Origin: Lumnitzera littorea
Taxonomy: Eukaryota; Streptophyta; Magnoliopsida; Myrtales; Combretaceae
Assembly: GCA_024138015.1 (NCBI GenBank)
Contig: JAMXBB010000010.1
Span: forward strand, 77,537,671 to 77,601,670
DNA: 64,000 nucleotides
Direction of reading: 5' to 3'
A program made the position numbers and the translations under genes. Every line of letters begins with the position of its first letter. The first letter of the stretch is position 1. Below are positions 23,170-35,299 of this stretch, in pieces. Below the pieces are notes generated by a model, which had not been told where the DNA came from, made no database searches, and worked only from the letters and a program-made list of their open reading frames with translations.

Positions 23170-24480
23170 TCGAATGGCATAGTAAGAAGTTTCTATGAAC
23201 TTAACCTACTTAGCATGACGTCAAGAAAGTTTTTGCTGTCTTTTGAGATGCTTGAGAGATTCATAGTCTATGTAGACAATGAACTCCCTTAGCAGTAAGT
23301 AATGTTGCCAATTCTAAAGTAGTCAAATAAGGGCGTAGAACTCCTTATCATATGCCGAGTAATTTAGTGTGACTCCTTTGAGCTTCTTGCTTAAATAGGT
23401 AACTAGTCAACACTCTTGCATAAGAATAGCTCCAATGTTGACTCCAAATGTGTTACATTCTAGTTCAAAAACTTTCTTGAAGTCACGAAAGATGAGTACT
23501 AAGGCGGAAGTCAACCTGGACTTAATCTCATCAAAACTCTTTAGAGCCTTTTCAGACCACTTGAATTTAGAGTTTTTCCTAGTCAGCTTTGTCAATGGGG
23601 TTGTAGTGGAACTAAAGTTATGAATGAATCTTCGATAGAATAAAGCCAAACCATGGAAACTTCTAACCTCTATAGCATTGGTTGATGTCGGCCATTCGAG
23701 AATAGCTCAAACTTTCTTGTCATCAACTTTGATACCTACTCCAAAAATAACATATCCAAGGAATACTACCTCACACTGGCAAAACACATACTTATACAAA
23801 TTGTTGAATAACGTCTCGGTACGAAGGATATCAAACACAGATCTCAAGTGCACAACATCGCACATGAGGTTGGCACTATATACTAGTATATCATCAATAT
23901 ATGTAACAACACACTTACTAATCAATGTTCTCAAAACATGGTTCATGAGTCACATAACGGTACTCAGCGTGTTTGTCAGACTAAATGACATCACCATCCA
24001 TTCGAACATGCCATCTTTTGTTTTGAAAGTAGTCTTCCACTCATCTCTAGGTCTCATTTGTATTTGATGGTAGCCACTCTTCAGATCAATCTTTGAAAAG
24101 ACTTAGGTACTATGCAACCCATCGAGCATATCATTTAACTATGTGATCGGATATCTGTACTTAACAGTGATGTTGTTGATTGCTCTTCTATCAATGCAAA
24201 TTCTCCGTGAGCCATCCTTCCTTGACACTAAGACTGTTGGCATGGCCCAAGTGCTCATACTCTCTCGGACATATCCGTGATCAATCAACTCACCAACTTA
24301 TTTCTTCAACTCGGTAACTTACTCCGAGTTAAGCCTATAGGTAAGTCAATTAAGTAAAGAAACTCCAAGTAGAAGGTCAATACAATACTCTGTACCTCTA
24401 TTTGGTGGTAAACCTCTCAACATCTCTATAGGAAACAAGTCAACATACTCCTATAGTAAAGTCTACACCCAGTAGGTAAA
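23170..24480 (-). pseudogene. CRM-type reverse transcriptase and RNase H
   Basis: Minus-strand RT from about 24300 (LIDHGYVRES, MPTVLVSRKDGSRRICIDRRAIN) through DLKSGYHQIQ (about 24070) and WKTTFKTKDGMFEWMVM (about 24030). The catalytic loop YIDDILVY (23900) is intact. Then VVFLGYV (23760) and FYRRFIHNFSSTTTPL (23640), followed by RNase H from about 23480 (FELECNTFGVNIGAILMQE), where an acidic position reads Asn. Two of its frames are open for about 80 codons (23946-23707 and 23649-23407). Plus-strand frames at 23435-24067 are shadows. Confidence 0.85.
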
Positions 24481-24689
24481 GCCCTAGCCTCTATCAACCT
24501 GATAAATTTCCTAACTAATAAGAGCACATATTCTTCTGTCTTGGCATTTCTAGAAAATTAGGCTCGGGAAATCACTAAGGACTTCCACTGCAATGATTAA
24601 GTAATCCTCTCTTGTAACTCCTACATTTCATTAGGGCTCATCACAGTCATATAACCTTCTTCCGATCCTTTTAGAACATATAGTTATTC

Positions 24690-25000
24690 TTACAATTATC
24701 ATGTAACACTCTCAAATCAAATAGCTAAGGTCAGCCTAGTAAGATATATAGGTATGACATCACATAGCACCTCGTCCTTGTACCTATCACCAACAGTAAT
24801 CGGCACTATAACTTACTTGGCAATAGGTAGACCTCCCTTTTTCATTTAGCCAATGAATCTTGTATAACTTAAGGTGAGGGTAAGTTAGCAATTTAAGGGC
24901 CTTCACCACTCCTTGAGTTATTACATTGATACAACTTCCTCCATTGATGATCAAAGAGTACAGTTTGCCATCACTAGATAGTTTATGTGGAAGAGGTTCT
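24690..25000 (-). pseudogene. CRM-type aspartic protease remnant
   Basis: Minus-strand frame with KLYSLIINGGSCINVITQGVV, then KALKLLTYPHLKLYKIHWLNEKG. The catalytic Asp before GGSC reads Asn, a single G-to-A change, so the protease is dead. It lies between gag and RT in the expected place. Confidence 0.7.
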
Positions 25001-25199
25001 CCCTCTATTCATTCTCATCATACGCAAAGGTATTGAGAGATCTTTGCAAAATCATATAGTACTCGACTCCCATTTCAGGTAGGGTCACATTATTAGAATC
25101 TTCTTGGAATTCTTCCAACAGCTGATCAACTCCTACTTCATCTTCTCCTTTACTAACACTGTCTACTTTGAATTAAGGCTTGTCTCCCCTGATCGTCAT

Positions 25200-26400
25200 G
25201 ATATGTCTATTTGGGTACTGACTAGTTACATATCTAAAACCAAGAAACTTAAAGCACTTAATCTCTTAGGTCTTCCTACCTGAGCTCTAACTTTGGTCCT
25301 TCCTAACCTCGGCCTCTTCGACCTTGTTCTTACTTCAGCCTTCATTAGGTTTTCTTGGCATTTGACATCGATGGTCCACCTTAGAACTATATTGAGCTTG
25401 GTCATACCATAGTCAGCTTGACATATTAGTTTTGCTTGACAAACCAGGTTAATCGCTTAGCACTTGATTGATCTAATTCTACCTCTACCTTTCGTCCTCC
25501 TGTACTATTCAGATGGTCTCATCTAAAGTCTGAAGTCTTTATATTTCGATAATGTTACCAATTTCAATCCTTAGCCTAGAAATGAACTATGCTATAGCCC
25601 TTGCTTCAGGTTCTTCAACATCACATCCAAGCATTAGTAATTGAAACTCTTGGACATACTCATCCACTAATCTATTACCTTATCTTAGGTCTTAAAGACG
25701 TTGAAAAGTATCTTACTCGTATTGTTCAAGAACAAATCTACTCCTTACAACTCTCTTCATCTCGTTCCATGTTCGGATGTCTTGTCAGGCTCTTTGACAT
25801 AATTTTGCAACTTCTTCCACCACATTACTTCATACCTAAAAAAATTTAACATAGCTACTAAAAAATGAATAGTATCTTTGTATTCATAAAAGTCGAATAT
25901 CTTTTCAATCTTCTTTTCCCAGTTCAGGTAGTCATTAGCATTACCAAACCCATTAAAACTAGGGATCTACACCTTCAGGTACTCGATTCCTTTAGGAGCT
26001 TTAAGTTTATACTCTTTAATTCCATCATACTGCTCTTCCTCCTCATACTCTTCAACTTCATGCAACTTAAGTCTCCTCGCAACTCTATTGGCACATTAGG
26101 GTAGAGCTAGGTTCATGTTAATAACTTTAGGTGCTCAATTCTCACTCATTTGTCTTCTCGATCTATCTCTCACTTCTTTGCCTTACTCAACAACAACTTT
26201 CTCTTATAGCTTTTCTCTATAGCCTTCTACACAGTAATGGCCAAATTGGCCATAATTGTAGCAATGTCTTGTATCTAACTGTCAATAATTCATGAGTTCT
26301 ATTAAGTGACATGGCCACGACCACCAACATTAGTCTCAGCATCATTAATTTCTCCTTGAATACTATAATTTGACATTCTCAATATAAAACTTCAAGAAAT
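25200..26400 (-). pseudogene. CRM-type gag remnant
   Basis: Nucleocapsid-type structural protein, minus strand. It begins near 26376 (MSNYSIQGEINDAETN). The gag core at about 25960-25550 shows IPSFNGFGNANDYLNWEKKIEKIF, WWKKLQNYV and VDEYVQEFQLL, typical of the retrotransposon gag domain. The zinc knuckle region at 25260-25200 retains CFKFLGFRYV but has lost later Cys/His residues. Frameshifts and stops are common. Plus-strand open frames at 25601-26104 are shadows. Confidence 0.75.
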
Positions 26401-26562
26401 TTACTACTCATAGAAAATTCTTACAGCCCTTGAAAATACTTACTTATACAGTAACTTAAGGACTTGCTTTGTTTTTCTACATGAAAATAGAGTACAATAG
26501 AACACATACATAATAGAACAAGAGCAACTGCTTCCATACTAAGCTTTCGGTTGCAACCTCAT

Positions 26563-26574
26563 GCTTAGATACTA
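26563..26574 (-). other. Primer-binding site, tRNA-iMet type, mutated
   Basis: Minus strand reads TAGTATCTAAGC, three changes from the usual TGGTATCAGAGC. It lies 11 bp inside the 5' LTR. The related copy at 45145-45156 is better preserved. Confidence 0.65.
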
Positions 26575-26585
26575 GGGTTATATAA

Positions 26586-27558
26586 TGTGCCTAGGAACTT
26601 AGTAATCATTAGAGCTTACCATAAGGAATAGTAACCAAGTGAGTCTTTCATGATATCGAAGAAAATAAGATTAAGAGGCTAGCAAACACAACAATTCCTG
26701 TGAAGCTCCTCGAGGGATATGACACACCAACGAATACAACACGACTTAACACTTCACTCGATATGACTCACAAGCTAGCACTAAGGTCCACTTGCTGCTA
26801 TTCTCGAGCTACTCATAAAATTATATAAAAGTGTATAAGAAATGTACCGAGAGAAAGGTATTTCATAAAAATAAGTATATTCAATATCAAGAAAGGTGTA
26901 TGATGCCTTGCAATTGCAATAAAAGGGCTATTTATAGTAAGTCCTTTAGGGTAACAATACAAATAAGGAAAATTACATAAAAGACAATGAAGAAAGAGAT
27001 TCTTAGTATGTATGTAAAGGGTAAATAAGAAAAATGACAAAAAAGAAATATAGAACAAATGTTAGAAAATTAATAGATAGGTGACAGCTTATCAATAGGT
27101 TCGTATCAAGGAATCTTATGTATTGTGGCTAAGCTATATAGACGTTGTGGCTACTATTGACGGATGTTACTTGGAGTTGCCAAGACTAAAGAGGAATGTT
27201 GTGGTTCTATAAGCTGAATAAGTAAAGCTCGGTAAGTTAAGGCCTTAGCCTCAATACTCAGCAACTTAGCCTTGGTACTTGTCAAGTCTGTAGATTGGAG
27301 TTAGGCTTAACACGCAATTACCTTGATCTTGGCATTCAATAGGTTGGCCTTAGCACTAGGCATGTCAATAATTGGGCAGGGTCCCATGTAGAGAAGAATG
27401 TGTCCAAGATATGACTTTAGAGAGTTTGCCTACTATTCTTTTGTATACTAGTACTTGTCCTCAACTGGTTAATGAGAGAGAATTCATTTGGCGAGAGATT
27501 GTAGGCTTTAGAGATGGGCGTAATTGAGGAGGCTAGTGGTCAATGGTCTATCACTTTA
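26586..27558 (-). repeat. 5' LTR of the CRM-type element
   Basis: A 973-bp LTR, in plus orientation TGTGCCTAGG to CACTTTA (CA changed to TA). TATA box TATAAATA (minus) at 26929-26936, conserved in all three LTRs of this family in the window. Confidence 0.8.
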
Positions 27559-29583
27559 AGCAAGTAATTAACCTATTAGCTAACTAAAGGCTCATGTCTT
27601 TAGACTTAACCTCACCTAACCTTAACATTTTAAATAATTTATATGGCATGAGATTAATATTAGCTCCTAAGTCTACCAAAGCCTCATCAACTAGAAAATT
27701 TCCAAAAACACAAGGTATAGTGAAACTCTCTAGATCCTTGAGCTTCTTTAGTAGCATCTTCTACAACAAAATTAAGTATTCCTCATTAAAGGTCATTGTT
27801 GAGATCTCCTCCGATTTCCTCTTGTTTGATAATGGGTCCTTTAAGAACTTGGCGTACTTTGGTATCTGCAAAATAGCTTCAACAAGAGGTAAGTTTATAT
27901 ATAACTATTTAAAAAGATAAAAAAAATTTACCAAATTGTTGATCATAGTACTATTGTTTCAAGCACTGAGAATATGGAATTAGAGGTTGATATTCCTTTA
28001 CTTTGGGTTAATCTAGGGTCTCATTATCCTAGACCTTAGTTGGCACATCAGAAGCTTCCTTATCATCCTTCTTCTTCTCAGCTTACAATTCATTCCCACT
28101 CCAAAGGTCATCACCTTGACTTGTTCTTTAAGATTTTCTCTAGTGTTCTCAAGCAATGATCCCTACTACCTTTCATCCATCATTCTAGTAAGCTGGTTGA
28201 TCTAATTCTCTAAGTTATGAATAGAAGCTTCTTGATTCCTTAAAGAATTCCTTGTTTGTTGCATTCGTACCTCATTAGTTTAAATATACTTTTCTCAAAG
28301 ACTCTCCAACTTGTTTTCTAAGGCTAATGGGGGATTTGCAAGTTATTGAAACTTAGGTAGAGGTAAGTTTGATCTTTGATGTAGTTAGTTCTTTGTCTGC
28401 CACTACTGCTCTTGACTCTAATTCTAACTACCCCATGAAAGATTAGGATGATCTCTCCACTCCAGATTGTAGGTATTGCTATAAAGATTATATTGGGGTT
28501 TAAAGGATTTCCTTAGAAAATCAACTTACTCCATCTGTTCATTAGCTACAAATCCCCCTTAATAGAAGTTTTTGAGAATGAATTGAGATTGTTGTGGACC
28601 AACTGAGAGTAAGTCAATCTTTTTGCTTGACATTTCCACCTTAGTGGCCAAAGAATGAACTGCATCGAGCTTAACCACACTCGTGAATCTGTATCTTCCC
28701 TTACAATTTTCCTACTTGCAATTGATCATGGTTATCCCTTCAATCAATTCTAAACTTGCTTAGGTGTCTTTGTATTGAGTGTAACCCCAGTTGTTGCATC
28801 TATCATTTGCCTTGGAAAGGGATTAGGACCATTGTAAAAGGTTTGGATTTGCATCCAAAGGGGGAGTCCATGGCGTAGACACCGCCTTAGTAGGTCCTTA
28901 AAGTGCTCTTAAGTATCAAATAGGGTCTTACCCTCCAACTAAGCAAATGAAGAAATATCGACTTTGAGCTTAGTAGCTTTTGCAGGCAAGAAGTACTTTT
29001 CTAAGAACTTTTCCACCAATTCATTCCAAGGTGTGATTTAATTCCTTGCCAAGGAATTCAACTACTACTTAGCTCGATAGCATAAGGGAAATGGAAATAG
29101 ACACTACTGAATGGCATCATCAATTGTTCGATTAATTTTAAAGGTATCACATATTTCCAGAAAGTTGGAAATATGTGCATTGGGGTCCTCATCTTGTAAG
29201 CTGTCAAACTGCACAAATTGTTGCACCATTTGTATGATGTTCGACTTGATCTCAAAGTTATTGATTACAACAATCGACTTATTTATGCTAGATTGGGTGT
29301 CAATCAACAATGGCCAAGAATAATCTGAGATGGTTTTATTTTGTTCCCCATTGTTGGCCATGTCATCATCAAGTATGCTCTCATGATTGGATTTGTGATC
29401 TTTCACTTGTTATATCACTTCACTCTTATTTAATTCATCTTCGTCTTTAACTTTGAAAGGAGACCTTTGGTTAATCGCCTCTACCATTTCCCTTAGTATT
29501 AGTTGTCTCAAATTCCTCAAAGTCATCCTCTCAATCTTGGGATCAATTTCGATTAAGTCTCGTGAATGACTTCTAGTCATGCA
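27559..29583 (-). pseudogene. Athila gag and protease start
   Basis: Minus strand. Gag starts near 29583 (MTRSHSRDLIEIDPKIERM). The core is at 29290-29104, with NNFEIKSNIIQMVQQFVQFDSL, EDPNAHISNFLEICDTFKI and IDDAIQ, a strong match to Athila gag. After a long region with stops, the aspartic protease appears at 27750-27590: LKDLESFTIPCVFG, then ALVDLGANINLMP with its catalytic DLGA and LFKMLRLGE. The frame is cut at 27559 by the CRM-type element and resumes at 20876. Plus-strand open frames at 27594-27920 and 29111-29323 are shadows. Confidence 0.85.
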
Positions 29584-29733
29584 TTGCACAAAAGAAAATG
29601 TGGAATTAGTTCAAGAATTAAAAGAAATAAGATTGCACCAAAGAAATAAAGAAAACAAGAAAGAAAGAAAGCTAGAAAAATGAAGAAGCGATGGTTAGAT
29701 TAATAAAGTAGCAAGTGTTCTTAATATCATAAG

Positions 29734-29751
29734 TTCTCGACAATAGTGTCA
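29734..29751 (-). other. Primer-binding site, tRNA-Asp type, mutated
   Basis: Minus strand TGACACTATTGTCGAGAA, preceded by AGTTTT. The changes from the tRNA-Asp site usual for Athila are all transitions. It fixes the 5' LTR end at 29758. Confidence 0.7.
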
Positions 29752-29757
29752 AAAACT

Positions 29758-31094
29758 TAAGATAAGGCAAGTGCACCTATCGATTTAGTAGTATAGTTTA
29801 ATAAAACAAATGTAGTTCCCATTGGGACAATGATTATGATTAATAATACTTTCTCTTTATTATCTAACCAATAAAATTTGAATTCAAGAAACTTAAAGAA
29901 ATTAATCTAAATTACTACTACTAACTAGTCTAACAATTAATTAAGACTCAACTTAAAAACTTAACAAGAAAGCAATTAAATTGAAAATTAACTCAAGATT
30001 CAACAAGGTACCTAGATCTTACTTCCCTTAGAATTACACACATGACTTTTACTAAAGATAATCTAACTTAATCACTAAATTCCTTGGCTAAGAGAATTCT
30101 CTAATAAATTTAATAATTTTCTTAAGTCTATTAATCCTAATATTTAGATCACCTATTAGAATCTTTTCTCTATAGCATAATGAAAGATTGCAATAAAGAA
30201 TAACGAATTCTCTTAACAATATCAATCAAGATCTAAAATGATTTTGCAATTTATCTCTAAACTTGCAATAATCTTCATCAATTATGCTTAGATCTAATCA
30301 TACAAGAAATCTCTCGATTCTCTTACACAATATTAGATTTTGGATCAATACCTTAGGAAATATCAATCTAAAGCAATTGAGCACACATAATTAAAACAAA
30401 GAAAGTAAAGATCTTTATTAGATCTAATAAAACGTAGCATCATATAGTAATTCTAGGTTTCACAAAACATAGGTAAAATAGATCTATGTGCTAATCATGC
30501 AAAAGAATAATTTTGAACAAAATCTAGTGAAAACATGAAAGGAAAAGCCATGAAAACTAATAAAAAGTCTTGAATCTTGAATATCAGAGTGTGTTGCTCT
30601 CTTGAGTGGTTCTTTCCTTTGAGTTTCTCCAAAAGTTATATGAAGAAGTTGTAACAAAAAATCCATAAGGAGCCTTTATATAAGATATACAAAATTTTCT
30701 AGTCACTGCAATTGACATGACCTAGTGACATGGTGTATCACTAGTTATGTCTTGGAGATGTGTCATTTCTTCAACGGATCCTTTTTAATGTCAAATCTGC
30801 TATTGATAGGAATTGGAAATAATCATGTCACCTAAGTCATGTAACTTTTTGTGGATGACTCTTTTCTTCTCAAAATTCTTTAGTGCAATTGGCATAGTCA
30901 TGTCGCTTACTCATATCACTTCCAAACTTTATCATGATTTGAGTGAAATTTGTTCCTATTTTCTTGTTTTCTTCTAAAGAACATTTCAAAACCTAAAAAT
31001 CAAGTTTTACTCAATTAAGTATCATTTTCTTAAAATAAACTCAAATTTCAAAGAAAAATCACCATATAAAATATAGTCAATTAAGAGCTTATCA
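29758..31094 (-). repeat. 5' LTR of the Athila element
   Basis: A 1337-bp LTR. On the minus strand it starts TGATAAGCTCTTAATTGAC at 31094 and ends CTTATCTTA (CA changed to TA). TATA box TATATAAA (minus) at 30675-30682. Its start resembles the LTR at 32494-33854 (TGATAATACTC), so the two Athila elements are related but not identical. Confidence 0.75.
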
Positions 31095-32469
31095 TACTTC
31101 CTACTATAGCTTATTCAAGTTGTTAATTAATGCATGGTAGAATTCAATGCAAGTTGCCAAATTCAATAATGATGCATGTGATTTTTTTTCATGAAAAGAA
31201 GATAAAAACTAAATGAACTAAAATGGCATAGAAAGTAAAAAAAAAAAATCAATTGAATTACATCCACCAAGATCCTATAGGAAGGTGTCCTTTTCCCATA
31301 ATTCTAATGAAGAAGGGTATAACACTTTTTTCATCAATCAATCGCTCCTTTTCAATTCAGTTCCCCTAAAATTACCCATAATGGGTTTAAATAGAGGAGA
31401 AGTGTGTATAATAAGTGCCTACTCAAATTGAATAATGTAACTTGGAAGTTCCAAGCACTCCATCTTTGGTTCTGCTTCTCCTACAAAAGATTCATAGTTA
31501 GAAGATAAAGAGGGCTAAAAAACATTTAATTCCAGCTATGGCTCCACCTCTCTAAACATTTATCGTAGGGTTAAGAAATCTATACGTTCTTCAATTTTTG
31601 ATGGAAGCTCGTCAAAATTAACAGGACTAGAAATCATATCAACTTTCTCTTCAATCACTCATTTCTCTAAATTCAATTTTACTTCTATATTTCAACTATC
31701 ACGATCCTCTTTAACTTTCAACTCCTTTTCTCATTCCACTACCAACTCACTTTATTTATTATTCAAAAACCCTTTAATGTATCCTAAATAATTATTTTTT
31801 GTAGAGAAATTGGAGTTATATAGAGTAAAGTGTGGCTCAAGGGGAAAACTATTAAGATCAAACATATTATTCCTCTCTAAATGCTCATTTGCCATTTCTA
31901 AATAGTCTTCTCTTTTGATTGCACATTTTTCTATCTATGTCATAAGTATGATGAGGTGGTTGGATTAGGGGATGATTCAATTAAAGTGTTAGAATTCTTT
32001 GCTAAATGGTTTTCTAAAACTTCTATGAGGAGTTCCTATAGAAGTTTCTCTCTTTCTTGGAAATTAGAATGATACATGTATGGAGTGAAATTCAGGCATC
32101 CACAAGAGCAATAGGAGTACCCACAATACCAACACCAACTCCAAAAGTTCATGGATATGAGTTCCTCATACCTACTACTATTGTGTACACTCTAGTAGTT
32201 ATTTCCTTGATTTCATCCACCATATTCCATCTAAATCTCCACAATCAATACAATTCAAATCAATAATCCATAATAATTCTTAACCCCAAAAATTCAAACA
32301 CAATGAAATAAAATTTGTAAATGCAAAGAAATAAAACAAACTAGGATGCAAAAACAAACAATCAATGTAGATAAATAAAAAGTCTAAAGAATTTTTTTTT
32401 CGATTTTTCAATTTTTTTTTTCAAAATTTAGAAGATTAGATTTAGGATGTTCTTAATATTGAACTATAT
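31095..32469 (-). mobile_element. 5' internal part of a second Athila-type element
   Basis: Sequence between the PBS at 32470 and the start of the inserted Athila LTR. Minus-strand reading gives short open stretches (for example MVDEIKEITTRVYTIVVGMRNSYP near 32220) broken by many stops; no gag motif is certain. It contains A/T tracts at 32390-32410 and 31230-31240. The rest of this element lies beyond the left edge of the window. Confidence 0.5.
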
Positions 32470-32487
32470 TTCTACTCAATGGCACCA
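32470..32487 (-). other. Primer-binding site of second Athila-type element
   Basis: Minus strand TGGTGCCATTGAGTAGAA, preceded by AGTTTA, six bases from the LTR end. Same tRNA-Asp type as the site at 29734 and better preserved at its 5' end. Confidence 0.7.
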
Positions 32488-32493
32488 TAAACT

Positions 32494-33854
32494 TGATGGG
32501 AGGCAGGTGCACCTATCAGTTTTATAGTATAGTAATTGTAACTCTAAATGTCAATCCGTTAAGGACTACCTATAATTGCAAATACTAGTACTTATCCCTT
32601 TCGTAATATTTAACCTAACAAACAATTTTAAATAATTAAGGGCAACTATTAAAATAAAATAATAAACAAACAAAAAAATAACATAATAAGAAAATTCAAT
32701 TAATTAAGGATAATAAAACTAAATTATTTTAATAAAGTAAAAAACAAATAACAAATAAAGTATAAGATAATTAAAATTAACTACTAACATATGAACCCCC
32801 TAAAATAACTATTTAAATTATCAATCTCATTCTTGCTTATTAGACCGTAAAGATTTCTATTATGAATTAATCGAACTTGCGTCTTTGATTAACTCCTGGT
32901 CTTGAGTATATTCTACCCAAATCACTTCTACAACAAGGTGTCTCAAGATCGTATTAAGATCTTAGATCTCTCTATTAGGTTGCTCGCTTAACCTATCCAA
33001 TTACTTCTAATTACACCAGCTCACCTCTTAAAGGATCTCACAAACTCTATAATCAATTCAAACAATAATTCAATAGCTGGCTAAATTGAATTAAAGATGA
33101 TTAGATCACAATAACAAAAGAAAATTTATTCCATAGCAAACTAAGGTTCATGATTATTGAATAGTTAAAACTAATCTAACACATTGAGAGAAAAATAAAC
33201 AAAGACAAAGAAAGGAAATAAAGGAGTCTCTAATCTATAAATTATCTATGATGTCTAATTTATAGGGCTTATATCCTATTTATAATACAAAAGGAATCTT
33301 CAAATGTATCTTCAATATATCTCCAAAATATCTTTTACATGTCTTTATTATTTCTTGAGATATCTCTTTGCACATCTCTTTAATTCACTTTCCAAATTTT
33401 GCTCATAAAATAAAATATAATGGAAGCATGGCATCTTAGACTTTAATTCTTTCCAAAAATAAGAAGATTTATAGTCCATGGAATCACTATGCCCTGGGAT
33501 TACAGTTGTAGAATTAGGCGTAGTCTTGTACTTTGTTCAAACATCTTCAATTTTAATGGAAATTAATGATGAGAGGTCAACGACTAAGGATTATGGCTAT
33601 GGTCTTTACCCTTAGTTCTCTCTAAACTTCATTCCTTACTTGAAATTTCTTCACTCTGATTCCTTAATCAATGCATTTCTTCAATTAAGCTCCAAAACTT
33701 CATGGAAATCTCTCAATAATTCATCAAAAGCTTTTAAACCACCTACAAAAGAAATAATAAATAAATAAGCTCAAATTCTTTACAAATTAACATAGATTAT
33801 ACATGAAATCCATATAAAACTACTCTAAATTTATATGTTAAATGAGTATTATCA
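32494..33854 (-). repeat. 5' LTR of second Athila-type element
   Basis: A 1361-bp LTR with intact TG...CA ends: minus strand TGATAATACTC at 33854 and CTCCCATCA at 32494. TATA box TATAAATA (minus) at 33277-33284. It abuts Tat RT sequence at 33855, so it inserted into that older element. Confidence 0.8.
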
Positions 33855-34700
33855 GCGAAAGCCACATATCAAAGGCTAGTGACAAAGATGTGATAGCCAC
33901 AAATACATAGAAATATTGAAATAGATGTAGATGACATGATTGTAAAGAGCAAAACCAGCAATGATCATCTTTTCAACCTAGAAAAGACCTTGGACACTTT
34001 GAGGTATCATAATATGAAGTTAAACCCTCAAAAGTATGAGTTTGGGGCCTCATTCAAGGAAATTTCTAGGGTTCATGTTAACATAGCAGGGAATAAAAGC
34101 TTATCTCAAGAATATTTGACCTGTTTTGGAAATGGAATCCCCAAAGTCCATAGGTTGATAAGAAGAGTTGCAACCCTAAATCATTTTGTATCAAGAAGTG
34201 CTGAGAAATGTGTTGAATTTTTTCTGGTTTTGAAGAATCCTTTTGAGTTCAGATGGGTGGAGGAATGTGAGAGAGCATTTCAAGCAGTGAAGGAGTTTCT
34301 TACAATGCCTCCCATCCTCTCTAAGCCTATTAATGGTGAAGTTTTGTATTTATATCTCATAGTTAGTGATTGAGCTCTCTCATCCATTCTGGTATGAGTA
34401 GAGGGGAGAATCCACCAACCATTTATTATGTCAATCACATTTTACAAGGACCTAAGCTTCATTATGTGAAGTTAAAAAAAAAAAAAAAGGTATTGGCAAT
34501 TGTTGTAACAACAAGGATGCTTCAACCTTACTTTGAGGCTTACTAGATTTATGTTATGACTGACCAACTATTGAAGTAAGCATTACAAAAGCCCGACATT
34601 TCATGTTAGATGGAAAAATATGCCATGGTGCCGAATGCCTTCGGCATTCAATATTAGCTAAGGGTTGCATATAAAGCTTAAATTTTGGCTGACTTTGTAG
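33855..34700 (+). pseudogene. Tat-type reverse transcriptase and RNase H
   Basis: Plus strand, entering mid-RT at the insertion point: AKATYQRLVTKM at 33856, then VDDMIVKSK with both catalytic Asp intact (33929), HNMKLNPQKYEFGA, and the 145-codon open part at 33936-34373 with VHRLIRRVATLNHFVSRSAEKCVEFF, FRWVEECERAFQAVKEFL and PPILSKPINGEVLYLYLIVSD. RNase H follows (IYYVNHILQGPKLHYVKL, VLAIVVTTRMLQPYF, VMTDQLLK). The SRSAEK and PPILSKP words are typical of the Tat clade. Broken by stops; the N-terminal half is beyond the nested Athila elements. Confidence 0.85.
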
Positions 34701-34729
34701 TAAAGTTTATAGGAAGTGAAGAAATTGTT

Positions 34730-35170
34730 GTTGAGAATCAAGAGTTGACCTGGATCCTATATGTTAATAGGTCATCAACTTATGAGGGTAGTGGAGCTAG
34801 TATGATATTGAAGGGTTCGATGGGAGCATGGATCCTATATGCTCTATAGTTCAGGTTTCTAGCTAGTAACAATGAGTTTGAGTATGAGGCATTTATAGCT
34901 GGAATGAAGTTGGCAAAAGAGATTAGCGCCAAATGATTGGATCTTTATTTCGATTCTCAACTAATCGGTAACCAAATGAAAGGAGATAGTACAACAAAGG
35001 ATGAGCATATGGGTAAGTACTTAAAGTTGGTCAAAGAGGTTTGATAATGTTTTGAGCCTTGGCAATTAGTCAAAATCCCAAGGACACAAAATTATGATAC
35101 AAACAAGTTATCAAAATTAGCTAAAGATACTAAAAGAATACCTACCATAAAAGAGCACGAATAAGCACTT
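34730..35170 (+). pseudogene. Tat-type second RNase H domain
   Basis: WILYVNRSSTYEGSGASMIL, then NNEFEYEAFIAGMKLAKEI, LDLYFDSQLIGNQMKGD and MGKYLKLVKEV. This second RNase H, of archaeal/plant type, is a mark of the Tat lineage. The first catalytic Asp (normally before G-S-S) reads Asn in YVNRSS. Stops at about 34850 and 34936. Confidence 0.8.
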
Positions 35171-35299
35171 GAAAGAGGAAGTCTTGCCTATAGATACTAA
35201 AGAAGTGCAATCTAAAGAGTTAAAGCCCTATTGGATGGATCTCATCCTTGATTAATTAAATAATGGAGTCTTGCCTCCAAAGAAGCTCAAAGTATCATT

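Larger units (their letters stand above)
20877..27558 (-). mobile_element. CRM-type Ty3/gypsy element, complete but degraded
   Basis: A 6.7-kb minus-strand element with both LTRs (26586-27558 and 20877-21882), a tRNA-Met-type PBS, and gag, protease, RT, RNase H and integrase in that order. It is flanked by AGCGA (20872-20876) and AGCAA (27559-27563), a 5-bp duplication with one transition. It lies in the protease gene of the Athila element. The RT (WKTTFKTKDGMFEW, YIDDILVY, FYRRFIHNFSS) and integrase (AHVGGLVGHF) favour the CRM clade. CRM elements are often but not always centromeric. Stops throughout and an integrase deletion make it inactive. Confidence 0.85.
2415..31094 (-). mobile_element. 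Athila-type Ty3/gypsy element, split by nested insertions
   Basis: One minus-strand Athila-type element surviving as separate pieces: 5' LTR (29758-31094), PBS (29734-29751), gag and protease (27559-29583), protease end and RT start (19945-20876), and RT palm to RNase H (2415-3463). The pieces are in the order and orientation of a single gag-pol frame. The frame breaks off in the protease at 27564 and resumes at 20876, and breaks off in the RT at 19949 and resumes at 3463. The intervening DNA is a CRM-type element and a non-autonomous Tat-like element. The 3' part lies beyond the left edge, behind the LTR at 1-2414. Many stops and frameshifts make it non-functional. Confidence 0.8.

Noticed and set aside
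23678..24067. 129-codon plus-strand frame
   Set aside because: Shadow of the CRM-type reverse transcriptase on the minus strand.
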